This document shows positions 10,925-22,399 of a stretch of DNA of 64,000 nucleotides, in pieces. The notes under the pieces were generated by a model. It saw nothing but the letters and a program-made list of their open reading frames with translations. It had not been told where the DNA came from and ran no database searches. Source of the stretch: Romanomermis culicivorax. Lineage: Eukaryota > Nematoda > Enoplea > Mermithida > Mermithidae. The translations under genes were made by a program, and so were the position numbers. Positions within the stretch are counted from its first letter, which is position 1, and every line of letters starts with the position of its first letter. The stretch covers positions 496,001 through 560,000 of the forward strand of contig CAWUHX010000159.1 in NCBI GenBank assembly GCA_963922205.1, in the 5' to 3' direction.

Positions 10925-11370
10925 CATTGTGGATATATGTAAAACTTATAAGACAAGGCCTTAACATTGTCTTGTAAGGCTGAAATTCAACAGATAGTTC
11001 AACAACTTTAATCTACAAACAAAATCTGAGTTCCAAAGCAAAGATAATATCATCAATCACCAGAACACTCTTTTCCTTTGAGCAGCAGAACTCAACAATG
11101 TTTGACATGAGATTACGATATTGTTTCCAAGTTGTTTGATTGTTGACTGTTTGTAAGTCCTTGACATCTTCATTTTCATAATCATCGAAAAGTAGACATC
11201 CTTCACACTTTATGTATGGCCAGGCTTTCTCCATCCTATTAGTAACATGTCACAGTTGACCATCAATATCCAGGTCATCTACCGGCTTCAAAACTTCTCT
11301 TTTCAGGATCTTACACCCTTCCCCTTTCTGATGTTGCATCTCCTCTTGAAAATTTTGTACTAATCTAGAC
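10925..11370 (-). pseudogene. GEGCKILK family gene remnant, copy 1
   Basis: Minus-strand frame: GEGCKILKREVLKP, then DLDIDGQL and an in-frame TGA, then KCEGCLLFDDYENED, a QYRNLMSN segment, CCSKEKSVLVIDD, ending in TAG at 11013. The same frame continues after the stop (VVELSVEFQPYKT). The plus-strand copy at 25276-25640 has the same order of conserved residues. Differences between copies leave the protein pattern largely intact, which indicates past selection on coding. Two C-x-x-C-like cysteine pairs could bind metal. No known family was recognised. An upstream acceptor-like TCTAG lies near 11365. Confidence 0.5.
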
Positions 11371-11374
11371 TGTG

Positions 11375-12630
11375 TCCGTACATTGATGTGAAATGGGGTG
11401 GAAGATAAGTGAAAGGGAAGTGGCAGGTGGTGCAGAGGAAAGGAGGAACCAGTTTGGATCTTGGCTGGAGTCAGGGTTCAGGTAGCTGGTAATAGGGAGG
11501 CGACACAGGTGATAAATACTAACCAGGAATGCAGAAATAGGGAGGTGGCCCACGTACAAGTTTTTCCTTAAGACAATTATCTTTCTTTTTTTCTGAGGAA
11601 AAATATAACAATAACAATTGCCTTTATGGCCCAAAGTATTATGGAAAAAGGTTATGCAAATTTACTTATAAACAAATGAACACAAGAGTGATTGATTATT
11701 AGGAATGCATTTTTATTTTGTTGTTTACTGTAAATAATTAAAAAAATAATAATAGTATCGGTTTAGCTCAGTATACTACATCCCCCCCCCCTTGCAGGAA
11801 ATAAATGTGACTAAGGCAGAAAGAAGAAGAAGAAAAATAAGGATGGAGGTGGAGATGGAGGAAAAAGGAGGAAGGAGTAGGAAGAGGAGGAATCGGGTTC
11901 AGAGGGGATGTCATGAGGATGGATAAAAAAATGGGCTTTGGGGAGTCACCAGATGCCCAATACTTAGGCCATGATGACCCTCTGGGACTCATCACTACTA
12001 CGTGGTGACCACAAAGGCCAGCCACCCTGCTGGCTGCTGGGAGCCCCTGACTTTTGGCAGAAATAAGAAATGGAAATAAAGGAAAAGATGAAAAATAATA
12101 AAAGGCGTTAGTCAAATTTTGTTGTTAAGTGTTTTTGAAAAAGGGGATAATTAAAATTGAAAATGTGGTTACACTGGGGACATAACTTAAAAGCCCTAAA
12201 CCCATACATTCAGTTGAAAAACATGTAAACAAATTAAAGAATACTCCTTCAAACATTCAATACAAAATTTTGAAAAATAAGACAATTTTGATCTTGGAGT
12301 GTTTAAAATCCGAAAGATATGCAAAGTTTTCAAAATACAAAAAAAAACAAATATGATACACTGTATTATTATTGAATGCTGGCAGGGATTGGTCAAAAGT
12401 TCCAATAATTATGGCTTTTTGGTCTGATGACAAAATGATCAATGCTCATGCGACAAAATAATCACAATTGCCAATAGTCAGCATGAGTTCGATCAAATAG
12501 TAAAGTTCCTATTGCTAGAGTAAAGGTAACATAATACAATCGCAGTGCGATAGGGCACCAACTCAGACCACATTGCATAAGGCCGGTGAAAATCATACAA
12601 CCAAAAGTATTGTTTGCGATTAATAAAGTA
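11375..12630. other. Low-complexity and AT-rich stretch
   Basis: Contains a (C)10 run at 11782-11791 and a purine-rich tract (about 11820-11900, GGAGGA-type). Open frames through it on the minus strand are low-complexity products. No supported gene. Confidence 0.5.
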
Positions 12631-12639
12631 TAGTGTTAT

Positions 12640-12900
12640 TCCAGGCAAAATGTTTGGGAGAGATATCGAAATACTATGCCAAAGGTACCATAATTGTTCA
12701 TACGGAGGAACAACACCATACAGCAATTCATGCAGTTGACAAAGCTGCACAGTATTTTAGTTTTCATTTCTGTATAATTACAGTTCAAAATTTTCGAACA
12801 TTCGTGGACTCAAAATCGAATTTTCACATGTTTTTGCTTCCATTGTCAAATTTTGCACAATTGTTTTTCTGCCCTAATGTTCTAATTAGAAATTTTTAGA
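12640..12900 (+). other. Exon-like segment, FLYWCH-finger-like (weak)
   Basis: After an acceptor-like TTATTCCAG at about 12644 an open frame reads AKCLGEISKYYAKGTIIVHT, then EEQHHTAIHAVDKAA, and stays open to about 12897. The C...G......G.I.V...E.HHT spacing resembles the second half of FLYWCH/WRKY-type zinc fingers found in transposases, but the first cysteine and the aromatic core are not visible upstream. This is a weak resemblance only. The C-terminal third is AT-driven and may be intron. Confidence 0.3.
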
Positions 12901-12926
12901 AATTTTGATTCTTTCCCAATTGAAAA

Positions 12927-13135
12927 ATGAGTGAACAATTTTACTTGATCATAAACAAAATTATGCTGGATGAGCACATCGGGCAAGTCAGCAAGAATAT
13001 TGGCAATGAATCAAATTGTCTTTACCATGCTAATGGTGAGTTAATTTTTTTGAAATTTTTCAGGCAGGAAGAGCCAGTCCATCTTAGGTGCTATGGGAAG
13101 GATGAGTTCATGCTCATACTTCATAATGGATGAAT
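12927..13135 (+). CDS. Small hypothetical protein, alternative 28-nt intron
   Basis: ATG at 12927 opens a 68-codon frame (IMLDEHIGQVSKNIGNESNC segment). A perfect-looking donor GTGAGT at 13035 and acceptor ATTTTTCAG at 13062 enclose 28 nt. Removing them shifts to a second open frame (ILGAMGRMSSC...) that ends in TAA at about 13132. A 28-nt intron is at or below the usual metazoan minimum, so the unspliced reading may be the right one or this may be a relic. No family recognised. Confidence 0.3.
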
Positions 13136-13139
13136 AAAG

Positions 13140-14645
13140 GGCAAATGAGAAACAAAGTGTATCAGATAGAGTATGGTAAGGAATAGTCAAGTGGAAATTA
13201 CAGAGTCATGGCAGAAATGCCAGAACTTTGAATTTTCTCACTGACCAAACCATATGCATTAATGTCATATATTTAAAGCCCTTGGTTTCAAAATTTTTTA
13301 TTTCAAAATTGAGCCTGAAAGGGTTCCATCTAAATCACTTCAGAGTTGAGTGGTAAGAGTTTGGATCATCTGTGGGTATCTCTAAAGGTGGTATTCCCCT
13401 TACTGTCTTACTAGCCAATGAAATTCCATGAATATGGCACCTACCAATCACAATTTTCCACAGCATTGAAGTTGTTCATGGTGGAAAGTGATGTGTCCAG
13501 ACAGATTTGAGTCAAATGTAAAGGACAAGTTTTCATTTTTAGGGTAAATTAGGCTGTGACTGCAGGTATACCTTTGGAGCAGAAATGACTCTATTCAAGA
13601 CCAGATGATTGCATCAAACTAATGGGACTCTGTGTAGCAACTAAGGTTGCTTAGGGAACTCGATGTTTGGAGTGAAGTCTAGATGATATTGAATTTTGAA
13701 TCCTTGGAAGAAAAAAACTGCTCATGTTGAAAGGTTGAAGTGTACACCTGAAAATAAGCTATGGAGCTAGAAATAGTAAAACCAAACTGAAAATAAGGTC
13801 ACAGATACCAGGATACAGCAGCAGTTTAAAGATAATGGACAAAAGCAGTAAATTAACCACAACAATTTTGGCCAAAAATTCATATTTTCATTCAAAAAAG
13901 TTTGCAGAGTGATCGACTACAAATTTCTTCGAATTCAAGTGGCTTCAGTTTTAAAAATTTCCAAAGAAGAGATTCAAAGTGGTAGACTTCTCATTTATTT
14001 AATCAAGAAAATTTTTTTCATACATTGGTCAAAAATACAATAATTACAGATACCAAAAACTACATTTTTGACACACACAAACATGCTCAATATAATTTAA
14101 ATTAACAATTGAACAACTTGTATATTGATTGCTAGATATCAGTTGTATTCTTGAAAAAATCAGCGAACAGATCAACTACAAATTATTCAATATTTAATCA
14201 CTCAAATTTCAGAATTTCCCAAGAAAACATTCAATAAAGCAAGTTTGTCAATAAATGAATGTACAAAGATTTTTCATATAAAGAGTTTAAAAAAGTCAGA
14301 AATCCTAGAAAAATTTCAATAAATATAAAAAAATAAGGATAGAAAAATTACAGATTTCCAAGAAATTATGTTGAGATGATTAGAGAATCAAAAATAGTTG
14401 AAAATAGTTAGGACTAAATTACAAAGATCATTCAGAATGACACAGTAACAATCAGTCGAGTAACTGAATCTCTGAATGCTACAGATCAGTCATGTCCTCA
14501 AAAATAAAGTTCACAATGCATCTCTGCTTGGAGAAAGCGAATGAAACACAAATTTTGGTTTCTGACCTAACTATAAGTTGAAATACTGAAACTGAGGGTT
14601 CATAGACAACTTAAATTAATCATAACTATCCTCCAGTCACTAATA
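13140..14645. other. Gene-free AT-rich stretch
   Basis: No exon, RNA gene or shared repeat was recognised. Confidence 0.5.
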
Positions 14646-14649
14646 TATC

Positions 14650-14975
14650 TTCCAAAAACCTTCTTTCCCCATCAATTTGACCCTGCTAAATTCAAAAATG
14701 ACCATAGCTTTTTATATGAACAAAACAATTCTGCCAAAAACCCATCTAAACTAGGAATTTTAGTGAAAATGATACACTTTTTGGACAAAACCCCTTCAAC
14801 TAGCTTCCAGTAAGACTCCAAAAACCTTCTTTCCCCATCAATTCGACCCTGTTGAATTCAAAAATGACTGTGACAGAAAAAAATTCCATATGATTTTCAA
14901 AACCAATCTAAACTTGGGGCTTTGGTGAAAATGACTTTTTTCAGGACAAAACCACTTCACTTATCTTCCACTCAT
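14650..14975. repeat. Two tandem ~166-bp units
   Basis: Each unit begins with TCCAAAAACCTTCTTTCCCC (near 14650 and 14816) and ends with GACAAAACC.CTTCA. The two copies are about 85 percent alike by eye. No coding. Confidence 0.75.
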
Positions 14976-15253
14976 ACTCATACTTCTGTCTTCCAGAAAC
15001 CCAAAACTATACAATTATATTTACAAAACTATACAATATGTATTTAGGAAACTATACAAAATACAAATAAAAATACAGCTGAATATGTACAAAGCAAACA
15101 ACATACAAAATGAAATAACAATATACAAAATTAAATAATATCCAAAATTAATAATACAAATATAACCAAATATATACAAAATCAACTGAATAGATACAAA
15201 ACAAACAATGTACAAAAAATATTAACAACATTCCATTTAAATACATTTTTATA

Positions 15254-16020
15254 TTTACAAAATCCAGAGTTAGATCATGGATTGTACTGCGTGCCTTGAT
15301 GCAGCACCTGGTGGTCAAAAGGCCACAAACATCCCACTTGTTCCCAAGCGACTCGAATGGACACCCTATGGAATACATGTCTGTCCAGATGTTGAAGGGG
15401 ATCTTCTTCTGTCTGACGCTGGGATGCATGTGGCCATACCCCTTGAAATTCAGCATAGAAATGCTGCTGTCAATCAAGAGAGACAAATGAGACAACACAA
15501 GTGAAAAGTCAAATTGGGAATTACTTCTCATGACGACTTGTGGTGAACCGAAAGTCAATGAGTTCACCCACTCCAGTGAAAGTGGCCACAAAGTTATCCA
15601 CCTTCAAGTCATTGTGTAGTAAACTATGATCACATAGTTTGGAAACACAGTCTGAAACATTGATCAACAGATGTCTAAAGTTACAAGCCATAGTATGATC
15701 TAGTTTGTCCAAAGTATAAAATTATCATTCTCTATATACAGAGGAAGGATAAGCACTTTTGATGCTATGTCAATAGCAAAAGCATGACAGAAATCAGAAG
15801 GAGCCTTCTCTAAATACACTCTGTGAATGAACATTTCATGCTCAAACTGGGGAAACCTTTTGAATTTCTTGATAGCAATGTTTATTGGCTGTAAAAATAA
15901 TAAGGATATGCACATAAAAGGAATTCACACTAAATTTCACTTAGTTGCCAGAATTCAGAAGCTGTTCAAAAAGACTAACCTCAAAAACAGTAGCAGCATT
16001 GCTTTCCAGATTTATTCGTA
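15254..16020 (-). pseudogene. Protein kinase-like pseudogene, copy 1
   Basis: Minus strand, three exons with consistent phases. Exon 1 (to 15980) has ESNAATVFE, a worn glycine loop. Exon 2 (15888-15525) has NIAIKKFKRF (the VAIK lysine), FEHEMFIHRVY (helix C), and LLHNDLKVDNFVA, the catalytic loop HxDLKxxN with N for R. It also has LIDFR, a DFG motif with Gly changed to Arg. Exon 3 (from 15466, after a 58-bp intron) has HPSVRQKK and IWTDMYSIGC, subdomain IX, then ARSTIHDL, subdomain XI. Against copy 2, one base is missing at about 15718, which shifts the frame between ENDN and the LDH segment, so it is a pseudogene. The short kinase lacks any extra domain. Its substrate is unknown. Confidence 0.75.
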
Positions 16021-16099
16021 TATGACTTATTTGCACATGTACAAATCAGCAGCCAATATTTTATTTATACAATCTGTACATCACAAAAATAGGTATAAA

Positions 16100-16614
16100 T
16101 GAGTAAATAAAAAAAATTATTTATAACGTAAAGAACACTCTCAAGAAAGTATGAAGCCTTTGTGCTTCTGACCAATTCCACATGACTTTTTTAAAGAAAG
16201 TTTTTTTCTGGAGTGAAGCTGCACTTTACCAAATGCACCCTCATACATTGTGGTATACCAACTGTAGAATTACATGTATGTAGAGATTTGAGAATTTCAA
16301 GAGTCCAAGAGGGTTAAACTTGTCAGCATGTTACCAGATTGATAAAGAACTAAATTTTCAAGGAAAGCAGTAGGTTGATTGATGCACAAGGCTGTGTCTT
16401 ACCTGCCAGAACCACCAGACATTGCACAGTCTCATATGTTGTTTGAGTATGTTTCACATGCAAGAGTGCACACAAGGTTCAGAAGAAAAATGTAATACAA
16501 GAGACTGTTATAAAAACCCAGCCAAGCTTCACCATCTTTTGAGCCATGGTGAATTATTACTATTTATTTCCATTATTTGTTAAAACCATAAGGTAATGTT
16601 GTAAAACTTTCACT
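16100..16614. other. No feature seen
   Basis: AT-rich, no exon or shared repeat recognised. Confidence 0.4.
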
Positions 16615-16865
16615 AATACAACCATTTTAGAAAATATGTGGAAGCATTTGCAACACATAACATTACTGCTGAAAAAATTGCAAAGTTAGTTGTTGAACAA
16701 ATAGTTTGTCCACAAATTTTACAGTCAGATAGGGGTAGTGACTTTACATCAAAACTAATGGTCGAAATTGTTAAGCTTTTCGACATGCATAAGGTGCATC
16801 AGAAGTTAAATACAGGCTATTGTTTATACACACATCAGAAATTAAATACAGGCTATTGTTTATAG
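16615..16865 (+). pseudogene. Partial Ty3/Gypsy-like integrase fragment
   Basis: Frame with KYVEAFATHNITAEKIAKL and the second catalytic Asp in LQSDRGSDFTS, typical of Ty3/Gypsy retrotransposon integrase cores. It breaks into a tandem duplication of about 36 bp (HQKLNTGYCLY repeated twice) and stops at 16865. It is almost identical to the middle of the longer relic at 17900-18090, so it is a truncated duplicate. The first Asp and the final Glu of the DDE triad are absent, so it cannot be active. Confidence 0.75.
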
Positions 16866-17724
16866 ACATGAACATTATAGAACATGGACCTTTCTGTATA
16901 TTTATTTGGAAAATTCACCTTGAAAACTAGAAAAAATTAGTACTTTTCAACATTTAAAAATAGATCACATCTCAGTATGCTTCAAACTCCAATGCACACA
17001 TCCTTCTTTTGATAAAGGCTAAAAATAACATTCACTTTCCATGGAAGCTAAAAATAACTTTTGCTATGGCATTTTGTGGAAAAATTCTCCACTTGGACTG
17101 TCATTTGCCAGAACACAGCCTGCTCAATGTTCACCTTTTCCAAGCAGAAAACAGGAAAGAATTTGAATAGAAAACAAAAATCACACAAAAATTGCACAAA
17201 TTCCTTCTATCTGAAAATTGAGGGTCATAATCTTGGGGATTTGATGACATTAAGGTATGCATCATGAAACACGTCTAAACTAAAAGCCTAAAAAGCTAGT
17301 ACCAGTTCAAGTATTCAGTAGCTGAAATGCTCAGTGGCTAAAATGGTCACAAGAAAAACCCATTCCTCCTTTCTGGTCTTTTTTCATTGGACAACTTTTA
17401 GGCAATTCATTAATATTCATGAGGATGGTCCATGCCTATATTTTTGTGAAGGAGAAAAATGCAAAGCAGACTGAAGGCCAAAACTATGGACATTGTATTG
17501 ATTACTTGCATATAAATAGTATGAGTGTATTTTATTGAAGTGTGTTACCAGTAATCCACCAGTAATGTGTCATGGACGCCAAACTATCAACTAGTAAAGC
17601 ACCAGTAATCCACTATTTAATCTCAAAATTTCAACCAGTAAAGACCTAGTATATCACCAAGACATTCACCAAAAGATTATTGGTGCTGCAACGAATTTGT
17701 CCCGTTCTATAGCATAAAAAAATG

Positions 17725-18275
17725 TGATTGATTTTTGTAAGCAATGTGATTTATGTCAGAGAAATAAACCATCTCCACATGAAAATAAGACTTTTTTAAA
17801 ACTAATTTCTGTTTCTGGACCTTTTGAAGGCCTAAGAGTAGTCTCCATTACCATTGACAGAGAGGGGAAACAAATTCATCGTCGTTTTTGTCAACCACTT
17901 TAGAAAATATGTGGAAGCATTTGCAACACATAACTTTACTGCTGAAAAAATTGCAAAGTTATTTGTTGAACAAATAGTTTGTCGAACTGGTGCTCCATAA
18001 ATTTTACACTCAGATAGGGGTAGTGACTTTACATCAAAACTAATGGTCAAAATTAGTAAGCTTTTTCACATGCATAAGGTGCATACCATGCCTCATCATC
18101 CCATGGCCAATGGAGAAGTTGAACCAGTGAATAAAACATTAATTGCCAGAATGTGCATGTGTGTAAATTCTAATTAAGGAGACTGGGACTTACACTCACC
18201 ATTTGCAGTATTTGCAACAAATATTCATGGAAATGAAAGTACAAAATGTGCTCCATTTGAAACTTGAGGCCTTAC
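17725..18275 (+). pseudogene. Ty3/Gypsy-like integrase relic
   Basis: In order: FCKQCDLCQRNK, the CxxC half of the HHCC zinc-binding domain, then a spacer. A frameshift at about 17895 follows, then FRKYVEAFATHNFTAEKIAK, LHSDRGSDF (second catalytic Asp), PHHPMANGEVEPVNKTL (region of the catalytic Glu, in the common NGxxE context), and a PFAVFATNIHGNESTKCAPFE segment typical of the integrase C-terminal part. At least three stops interrupt it. It lies directly upstream of a purine-rich tract and an LTR-like block, the expected pol-PPT-LTR order. Dead copy. Confidence 0.85.
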
Positions 18276-18414
18276 TGCTCTTTTAATTAGGTATCAGGGT
18301 TTTCTGTCCAGAGATGCATTTTTATGCATTCTAAAATAAAAAAAGTGAAAATTTACCAGTGCTTCACATCAGGTTTCAATTAATTTTGGTGATGGTACAG
18401 GGACAGTTTTTTCC

Positions 18415-19335
18415 AGGATGGGGATGATGTGGGGACGAGTTTTTCCCCCATTCTCTGGGGGAGGGGGTGGGGAGAGATATACACTATAGAGTATAAGCAT
18501 GTATAATACACATATATATTATATACTACAGGTATAATGTATTATAGTATAGGTAGCATTACCAGAGTACCATTTATTGGTTGATTAACAATGTCTCCTT
18601 CCCCCTATATCCTACATCTCACTGTCAGAGGGTCAATTCCTCTGACGTTTGGTCCTCTAATTACTACATTTTTATTCTCTAAATTTCCTTTGTTGTTAAA
18701 GTGTTTCCATTTATTATTAAGTAAACAAACCAATAAAACGGTTTGTGTCACACATTTTTGGCCCCTAAAACAAATAAATGGTTAGCGCGAAAGTTTTGCA
18801 TACAACATGCAAGTTGATGTTAGGCACGCGGCCGTGCAGATTGGCATTATTGAATTATTACTGAAAACGTTATTGTTACGAGTTTATCATCTGTCTTCAG
18901 ATCAGATGCTTTTGATATTCATGGTGGCCAGGAAAGTAACGCGTGCGTCATCGCCCATTACGATTTTTGCATTTTGTTTTTACGTCGCGTCGGAGTTTTA
19001 ATTGAGAGCTAGGCGTGGCCTGAGGATTTACCACGACCCGTTTGATCAGGAAGCTTAGTGAGTTGTTGTTGGAGACAGGCAGATCCGTCTCATCTTTCTC
19101 TGAGGAGCTTCAGCTTAGGCCGCATGTTGAGATATCCTAAAGCCCCTGTGGCTCTGTGTGCAGGGGTGAAGAAAGGAATCCGTGAGTCAGGGAGTAGTTA
19201 GGCGGCGGTGTTTTCGTGTTTGCATTTTCACACTTATATTCTATTGACCCTCACTTTTGTATTTCATTGCACTTCTCCTTTCATTCACAATAAATATCTT
19301 CGTACATTCAGTCTCAGCTAGGTACCGTAGGAGCA
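18415..19335 (+). mobile_element. Polypurine tract and 3' LTR-like block of the Gypsy relic
   Basis: A G-rich purine tract at 18457-18476 is followed by about 850 bp that becomes CpG-rich from 18785 on and contains an AATAAA at about 19289. The position after an integrase gene fits a 3' LTR. The borders are not certain: no clean TG...CA pair or target duplication could be assigned, and no 5' LTR is visible in the window. Confidence 0.45.
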
Positions 19336-19339
19336 TAGT

Positions 19340-19545
19340 TAGTACCGGGTTAGCATCAGGGGCTGTACCAGATTGGATCTCCCAAGAACTGCAGCTAAGT
19401 AGCGGAGGCATACGAGCACCCAATACAACATCACCCCCAGTTGAGGACAAATGGAAAATACTCATGCCAAACAGGGCATCACAGTTGACATTACTAGAAC
19501 TCCATTCATCCCATCCAAGGTCTGACCCCCTATAGTTTATATTTT
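19340..19545 (+). other. Coding-like open frame downstream of the LTR-like block
   Basis: Open on the plus strand through GLASGAVPDWISQELQLSSG and a PNTTSPPVEDKWKI segment to a stop at 19533. It has no ATG at the start. Its composition is not AT-driven. It could be the 5' interior of another element (after a 5' LTR) or a host exon. No family recognised. Confidence 0.25.
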
Positions 19546-19559
19546 TCTCCAATTTTCTC

Positions 19560-22170
19560 CTATGATATTCTTCTTAACAATGATGTAAAGACTAAATTAA
19601 GGATGTATATAAGTCCTGTCACCTAAATTTTCAGTTGAAAAATTGTGCCAACAATGTTTATTTTTCTGTTTGAATAAAACACTGAGAATGAAAATTAAGG
19701 TTCCCAATTCCAGTGAATGTAAGGAAGTTGAGAATTTTTATACATAGACTAGTCATTGATAATCTCAAAATCTGTTGCAATAATACAAACATACTATTTG
19801 AATGGAAATCGCTCATGTTGGAGACAAATAAAAATGGTTGATATTATACTTGGCGCTTCACACTGAGGAAATCCTGTGTTTTCAGTGCCTTAATAACTAA
19901 AAATCATGTAAAATTAGCCATAGACCAATCAAAAAAATGGTGCCAACTTTTTTCTCACACTACAGAGGTACTGGTGCCTCTATTCCGAAGGAACAGGACT
20001 TGTTGGTGCTATTCCTGCCTTTGATGAATGTCACTGAAAAGATGTTGGAGACCAACTTCTCCCAAACATCTTCCCCAGTACATTGGACAATAGTCACTTA
20101 CAGAGTTCTGAAATTGACCCAAGACAAAAGTTGATTAAAAAATGAATATAAATGTTCTTGCTTTTTCTATAATATTTGCTGACTATGCTTGGTATTTTTT
20201 GCCTGATGAGCATAGAAGCTTCACTCATATTGAATAAATCTGTAAAGAAGTGATAAATCTCATGTACATCAGTCAATTTCTATACACATTTGATAAATAA
20301 TAGCTCACTCGAAAGTTCATAAAATTCTATGTTTACTGAGGTAAAAACATCACATGATCTTTGAAAGTGACTCTGCTATTAGCGATCAAATTTTCTATGA
20401 TCAGGTTTTACTGACAATTATTTTCTGGCAGAATATGCAGCCAAACCAACTCAAATTCAATACAGATCAAAATAAAGTTTGCAACTCAGATTAGACATGA
20501 TTTTCATAAAGTTAACACTTGATTTAATAGTATATTACACACTGGCAAGCATTCAACATATGAAAAAGGATCGAAGACAAAAGAGAGTGAGACATCCTGT
20601 TGCATGCGAGATGTAAAAAATGTGCTAGAAATTGCTCAAATCTGATTTCATTTCAGATTTGTGCAAAAGAAACTCTTACTTTCAATACAATATCTGATCA
20701 TCACAAGCAAAGTTTCAGTATAATAAACACCAACATGTGCATCCTGGTGATTTTCTGGGTATTGGACTACTTGGAGTCAAAAGGCACTAAAAATTATGAA
20801 CACAGTCAATTGTCATGCCATTTCCACAAATTGTAGCCGATAAAATTTTACATCTATTGATGTGAAAATATCAAAGCTACATAGGTGACTCAGCTCCATA
20901 AGTGACTCAGCTAATGTGAAAATATCAGAGCTTGATAAGTGACTCAGCTGTTGACAATAAAATTTTTTACTATCAGGTTTTAATTGCAAATGTCTCCTGG
21001 CAGAATATGCTGTGAGATCGGCTCAAATTCAGTACAGAACAGAACAAAAGTCACAATTAAGATAAGACATGTTTTTTCTAATGTATGCCTTTCATTTGGT
21101 AGTGAGTAACACACACAACATGATCTGGCAAGCTTTCAATATGTGAGAGTGAGTGGAAGACACACTCAACATGTGCACAATCACATCAATCAATGATATT
21201 TATCTTGTTCATACTGTAGTAATTCCCAGTGTGAATTGATGCTTGATTGAATAAGATTAATATCATACCTTTATTAGAGTGACAAAATATGTGAAGAACA
21301 GGTGACATATAAGGCCCCATGACAGAAAGAGGAACAAGTTATCCCTGGGGTAGCTGTTGTCTGCATAAATGATATTGTTGGCAGGGCTATTTCAGGAAGA
21401 ACTGTGCTGGTGGAATAAAAGTTATAGGTATGACAGAAAGAAGAGTAACAGCAGAATAGCTGTGCCTAGGAGATGAGAAAACATTAGGCATGTTTTTGAT
21501 ATCTCAAAAGAAGCTCATTAAAATTCCATAAACCCATGATGTCACAAAGTACAACAAAAATAACCTTGACACAAAATTTTTCTGACAATCCCATAAAGAA
21601 ATCGTTCTTACTGGAGTAATTTTTTTTCTGTAATGGCTGAAATGGAGCCAAAAAAACACGAAACAAGTTTTTCAACTGTAGAAGTGATTTTCTTAATCAA
21701 AATGGTGACATATGCATATTGTTATCAATTATATTTCTAACTGTTTTTTTTGGAAACCATATCCTAAGAGAAATTCTTGATAAGTGTGAATTTTGAACAC
21801 GGTCATGCAAGTTAATGAACTGTTTATGGGTACAATTGTAGTTTCCATGGGATTAGTTTCCTCCAACAGTTTCAATTTTTCAATTTCTTCCTTAGTACAC
21901 TAACAAGCAATAGAAAAGAAAATGTGTTCACCTTTTTTTTCTAGGAAAATCGGGCAGAAATCCCTTATTCCTCCGTTTATACCTGTTCCAGAGGAAAAGT
22001 TCATTCAGTCAATTTGTTCCAAGATTTATTACTGAGATAAGGATTGCTAGACTTTCTATCATATTAAATCTATTGGGGAGTGAAGCACAGTTATTTCTCT
22101 TTATGTCATATGACAATAATTTATGTCTCATTTTATATTGGAATTTATTTCTGAGTTAACACCTTTCCTC
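19560..22170. other. Largely gene-free stretch
   Basis: One exon-like piece at 19968-20135 (acceptor CTACAG; reads RYWCLYSEGTGLVGAIPAFD with an internal TGA) is the only coding-like signal. Short blocks at 20440-20530 and 20990-21090 resemble each other (AATATGC.GC/TCAAATTCA.TACAGA..A). Nothing else was supported. Confidence 0.4.
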
Positions 22171-22399
22171 TTTCAGTGATAAGGCCCTTAAGTGCTTTTT
22201 CTCTTCTTTTCCTTTGTGAACTGCAAAATTGGAATTCTTGGATTAAAAAAATTGTCTCTTTTGCTTCTCAGTATCGTACACAAACTTTGAAACCTGATAA
22301 CTTTGTAACTAGAAGAGTGAGAAATATTTTAAAAAAATCATTAGGATCAGCATTAAAAACTGCATCAGATGCACTTCAAGTTTGTTGCTGAAACTCATT

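Noticed and set aside
11768-12115. 115-codon minus-strand ORF with Ser/Pro/Phe-rich product
   Set aside because: Low-complexity purine/pyrimidine tract; no splice or homology support.
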